A stretch of DNA of 64,000 bases. Source: Gibbula magus. Lineage: Eukaryota > Mollusca > Gastropoda > Trochida > Trochidae. The position numbers were made by a program, and so were the translations under genes. Shown here one piece after another: positions 59,939 to 64,000 of this stretch. Numbering within the stretch: the first letter of the stretch is position 1; each line of letters starts with the position of its first letter. The notes beneath the pieces are model-generated. The model made no database searches. It saw nothing but the letters and a program-made list of their open reading frames with translations, and was not told where the DNA came from. Where the stretch lies: the NCBI GenBank assembly GCA_936450465.1, contig OW388297.1, positions 49,201,630 to 49,265,629 on the forward strand, given 5' to 3'.

Positions 59939-60985
59939 TTTAAAGAGGCTGTAGCACGTTTTTTGCATTATCATTTTTTCTCAAACTTTCCAAACTTACC
60001 AAACTTAAAGTTTATACAAAATATTATTACGTTACATGATTCTTTTCCTAGAGAGGTAACTCCCTTCAGATTTCTGATCCTAACCTCTTTTCTTTTTCAC
60101 TTGAAATCGAAGACAAAAAGGGAGTGTCCTGATTCTTTGCAATTGAATCTAGTTGTGCAATCAGCGACGCCTTTGTAAAAGTAATATTTGCCAATGACAC
60201 GGCATTATTATAAAATAAACGTAAGATATACGTTTTCTCGTTAAATATGTTTTCCTCGAAATATGCTATTTGATTTTGTGAAAACTATTAATCATAAACA
60301 TGCTTATGAATAAAGAAGACCAAATCAGAGTCAAATACCAAAAATAATTCATTTGTGTTATTTACATCAGACATATTCGAAGGACATATGCAAATGACCC
60401 TTGAGAGTAAATTACTTAGATCTTCCAAGTCACTCGGTCGACAGGGCCGCTGAAAGATGAGTTTTCATTGGTTCATCGCTTTCCTCTGCTATGGGAGTTT
60501 GCTTCTGCTCTCGATTTCAAGCAAGAAAGAACAGGTTAGGATCGGAAATATGTAGGGAATAACCTCTGTGGGAAGAGAATGCGTTACAGGTCAAATGTCT
60601 CATTACAGAGTTCAATAAGCCATATCAGTAGAAAACTGTTTTCTGTATTGAATTGGAATAAAATGGTGCGACGTATATATTTTTGTAGAACTCCTCATTG
60701 GACAGGTAGATTTGTAGGTCTCATGCGGTTTCGAGAGATCATACAGCAAGATCTTTGACCATATCATCATTGAACCATATTTAAAACACTACTGTGTGTG
60801 TATTTAAGTATCGCTACATCAGTCAGATCACTTGAACTGCCTTCGAGCGGCCATTTTAATGTGAACACCGAGAAATGGACTCGCATGGCTAAACCGAACC
60901 ATGAACATTCTTTTCAGAACATATTTTAACCAAGGGTAACACTTATTTTCCTTTTTGTGAGAACTGGGTGCTACAGCGCCTTTAA
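59939..60985 (+). mobile_element. TTAA-flanked miniature element, family C, split by a nested element
   Basis: The left end TTTAAAGAGGCTGTAGCACG begins at 59939 and the right end GGTGCTACAGCGCCTTTAAG closes at 60985. Family C landmarks AATGGTGCGACGTATA, TAGATTTGTAGGTCTCATG and GAGCGGCCATTTTAATGTG lie to the right of the insertion at 60037-60581. Without the insert it would be about 495 bp, close to the 549-bp copy at 15932. Confidence 0.85.
60037..60581 (+). mobile_element. family F miniature element nested in family C
   Basis: GATTCTTTTCCTAGAGAGGT at the left and ACCTCTGTGGGAAGAGAATG at the right are inverted ends, longer with ACTCCCTTCAGATTT and ATCCTAACCTCT inside. The target CGTTACA is present on both sides (60030-60036 and 60582-60588). 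The interior matches 32347-32808 in reverse. No coding capacity. Confidence 0.9.
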
Positions 60986-62044
60986 GAATAACAATGTTCT
61001 AAAATAACACAATGACTCATAATTCAAGGTAAATTACAGCTATTCGTGTAATTTCCGATTTAAGTTTGTGGAGTGAAACTTCACAGTATTTATCTATTGA
61101 TTAAAAATTATTATTCGTAATGCCTTATTAAAGTCGCGTAAAAGTTTAAGTCTATCTTTTTGCTTAAACATGTACATTGTATGATGCATGTATACACATT
61201 TTCTACGTCACCCGAAAACCACATACATGCCTCACTGTGGTTTATATAAGTCGAAAGTGGTATTGAGCCTTCAAATCAAAGGCCCCGTAGTGATTTACTA
61301 TTTCATAAGAACCGACGATAACACTTTGGCGAATAAACTTTGTTTGTAAAGGGCCGTAAATAAAAGATCGTATTGACCCACCCATGTCACTTACTTAACA
61401 GCAAAATATCGCCTAGCACAGACGATAATCAGCTTTCCCGTTTCAACTTATATTTGTTTCCACGTGAAAGAAGGACTGCACTTGATTAGAAAACGTATTT
61501 AATGGACGGCATTACCTTTCTCAGAAACAAATTTGTCTTATCGTTTGGAGATATCGTTTGAAGGAACATATCACTGGCTACAGTTCGCCGAAATAAACAC
61601 GTACGTAGAAAGTATCTCTTTTTATAATTTTGTAAAATTGTTATTGAAGTTTTCCTTTTTCTTTTTCTTATATTTAATATTTCCTATACATGCATATAAT
61701 AATATACAAGTACCCATGCTATAACGGTGATTCAGCCTAATAGTAACTGTATGTATGAGCAATATGTTGTTATACATACCATATATTAATAATTATTAAC
61801 AACGTCACAAAATATTTGGGGTTTGACGTCTTGCAGATTTCCTCACAAGAAAATTATTACATGATTTTTACAAGATTAATACAATTTTTCGATGAAATGT
61901 TAAATCTTCAGTTAACAGGAGACAACATATAAGAAATATTGATAACTAATGTGCCCTTCAAGATCCTTGGGTCAAAGAATGATTGTTTTACAAATATGCT
62001 ATATATACAAGTCACACGAGACAATACAAATGGAGCGACGTTCC
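60986..62044. other. AT-rich interval, no gene recognised
   Basis: No supported feature. Confidence 0.45.
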
Positions 62045-62265
62045 ACCAAAACAAAAGTGATTATATGGATATGGATATGGCGCATTTATCCACCAACTAG
62101 AGTATGCTCAAGGTGCTAGTAACATTATAACCCTTGTCTGACCCAAGCTGTCATACATATAACCAATAACACAGCCATTTCCCAGGTACCCATTTGTACT
62201 GCTGCGTGAACAGATGCACCTTTAGAATAAAGTCACTGAGTCATCTCCTACGGGATAATGAAAGT
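62045..62265 (-). repeat. probable SINE body, minus strand
   Basis: GGCGCATTTATCCACCAACT, ATGCTCAAGGTGCT and CAGGTACCCATTTGTAC followed by GCTGCGTGAACAGA. The CAGGTACCCATTT...GCTG.GTG.AC.GA run is the reverse of the core in the SINE at 49215. No tRNA-like head was found. Confidence 0.5.
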
Positions 62266-62577
62266 AATAAATGAAGATAACACGATATACATATTCATAA
62301 AATATACACTATCATACATTTATATGTAAAAATATGGAATATAACTGGGTATATAAAAGGCATTTCCATGAGGTATTTTTGAATGACCATTCACGTATCC
62401 ATTTAGTTAAGTTTGTTTGAAACTAAAGACAATTTACATTTTATGACGCTTCAATAAAAACATCTAGTCAAGTAAACTCAAGTAAAGCAAAGAAGTTAAA
62501 ATGTTTTAAGTAAAGATTAGTTAGGTTGAATCTTGGGAACTTTCAGTTCAATCGTGCACTCAAAATTACACAAGCTC
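62266..62577. other. AT-rich interval, no gene recognised
   Basis: No supported feature. Confidence 0.45.
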
Positions 62578-62911
62578 ACATGAGGCAGTAGCGCGTTTTT
62601 TTCAAATTTTATTTTTTCAAATTTTACATTTATAATGAAAGTTTATGTCATTTATAGTTACTTTAGAGGGTAAAACATCTTCTTACACAAATCAATTATC
62701 CGTAGTGGTAATAAATGGTGGTGCGTATGAAGCAAAAATTGCATGGCGGCCATTTTATTGTGAACACATTTTATTATTTCGAATGGCTTAGCGGAACCAT
62801 GTACACTAATTTTTTAACTTGATATTCCAAAGAGAGAAGAGTGTTTTACTCTTGTAGACATTATTTTTCAAATACTTTTCATCGACTTGTTTCAGCTACT
62901 GTCCCTTTTAA
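62578..62911 (+). mobile_element. TTAA-type miniature element, family E
   Basis: The left end ATGAGGCAGTAGCGCGTTTT has lost its TTAA; the right end AGCTACTGTCCCTTTTAA keeps it. The interior GTTTATGTCATTTATA, AATTGCATGGCGGCCATTTT and TGGCTTAGCGGAACCATGTA matches 31471-31834 in reverse. Confidence 0.75.
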
Positions 62912-63605
62912 GCAACTATCATATATGTATACAATTCTTCTTATCACTCAAATTAATGGAGTAATTATATATTATATTATCATATTATATTATTAGCGTC
63001 CTTTCAGTTCATGGTGCATTACCGATATTATGATTAACTGTTTAGTCATAAATTCATCACTCTTACAATCCACCAATACTTCATCTCCATCAGATTTATG
63101 AAAAATCGCCCAGGGAATATTTTGCAATTTTCTACCAGTAGAGATGGATATGGAGTCATGAAATTATCACTGGGAATACTCCTGGGTCGTTAAGGATTAT
63201 CATATTCCATTATCATGTCCATATCCCATCTTTATTTGATCATTTGGGGGCATACAGTTTCTAATGACGAGTCTTCGAACTTATTTGACCCCGCAGATGC
63301 TTAAAGATTCTAATTTACTTATATAGCAATGTTGCAAAGCTATTGAATACCCATCGGAATTATCAAAGTAAATAGAGCTATTTTGGTTCTTTTAAGCTTT
63401 ATACCAAGTTCATGTAGTTTGGAACAAATATTTTAGTGTAATTGTCTATATTAATACTAAATAGCAGTATGTATTGTTCAAATAAATTAATACCTTAGCC
63501 TAAATGTCATACTTTAACACGAGTGACAGAAAGTGATGCTTCCCGAATGTGAATGTCTTGAATTTTTATCATCAACAAATTCACTAGTTTGTTGTTACAA
63601 ATATA
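62912..63605. other. AT-rich interval, no gene recognised
   Basis: A short TATTATATTATCATATTATA run near 62970-62995 only. Confidence 0.45.
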
Positions 63606-64000
63606 TACACTTCCGGGCAATAGAAACCCCTACCCCGAAAATGAAACATATTTTAATCCAAGATTTATTAATATCACGGAGACCCAGTTAACTCATTTTT
63701 CTAGGAAGCAATTAAACTAACATTTTCTGTAATCGTTTCTGAAAAGCGCTTAAAACTCGTTGTTTTGGGAAATTCTTAACAAGACGAGATAGGAGAGTGA
63801 ATTTGAATATGTTGGCTTCTAAAACAACAACTATGCGTTAACGATGAAAGTCCAAGAAGTTACATCATGTCAAATTCAATTTGTGTTAGCTTATTTTTCA
63901 TATTTCATAAATGTTGAAGTTAAACGACAACCATTCTTATAGAAAGCAGAGTTTTTAAAGCGAGTTTAACGCCCAGTTTGTGTTTAAGTACATATAAAAT
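63606..64000 (-). mobile_element. family A copy, cut by the window end
   Basis: Starts TACACTTCCGGGCAATAGAA then ACCCCTACCCC. Downstream, AACAAGACGAGATAGGAGAG and AAGTCCAAGAAGTTACATCA match in reverse the CTATCTCGTCT and CTTCTTGGACTTT blocks of the copies at 36640 and 37380. The other end lies beyond 64000. Confidence 0.65.

Overview
This is an AT-rich, repeat-dense piece of an animal nuclear genome. The mix of decayed LINEs, a Ty3-type LTR element, a Tc1/mariner element, tRNA-derived SINEs and very many short terminal-inverted-repeat (TIR) elements, plus a SINE-like tail ending GGCGTTAAACCC, fits a marine invertebrate. A mollusc is most likely; this is a judgement from general repeat character, not from a marker gene. 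I recognise no intact host protein-coding gene, rRNA, functional tRNA or bacterial-type system. Nearly all recognisable coding sequence is broken transposon sequence. The one candidate for host gene structure is a possible promoter plus non-coding first exon near 44.72-44.83 kb.

Layout. 0-2.6 kb: a Ty3-type gag-pol remnant cut off inside reverse transcriptase by a decayed LINE. 2.7-10.2 kb: a pyrimidine-rich array, two TIR elements (6715-7203 and 7344-7817), short tandem duplications and a tRNA-like SINE head. 11.1-12.3 kb: a minus-strand LINE that has lost the first catalytic block of its RT. 13.4-22.6 kb: foldback and TTAA-flanked miniature elements, a long trinucleotide array and a hairpin. 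22.5 and 30.8 kb: two separate arrays of the same palindromic 32-bp minisatellite. 25.0-28.9 kb: three LINE C-terminal fragments, two of them head to head. 31.5-33.6 kb: a miniature element, then a minus-strand LINE split by another miniature element. 35.2-39.4 kb: several copies of one dispersed TIR family, and a foldback nested inside a TTAA element. 41.7-43.3 kb: a Tc1/mariner element with its TIRs and TA duplication, its transposase broken by stops, frameshifts and a foldback insertion. 43.5-47.2 kb: two copies of one LINE family in opposite orientation around the candidate first exon. 49-62 kb: SINEs, a 25-bp minisatellite, more miniature elements (one nested inside another with a clean 7-bp target duplication), and TA arrays. 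62.6-64 kb: two more miniature elements, the last running off the window.

How it fits together: the window reads as a transposon graveyard. The clearest biology is the order of insertions, which can be read from nesting, and a group of miniature elements that share TTAA flanks, AGG...CCT ends and in two families the same internal core. I did not find a convincing undescribed multi-gene system.
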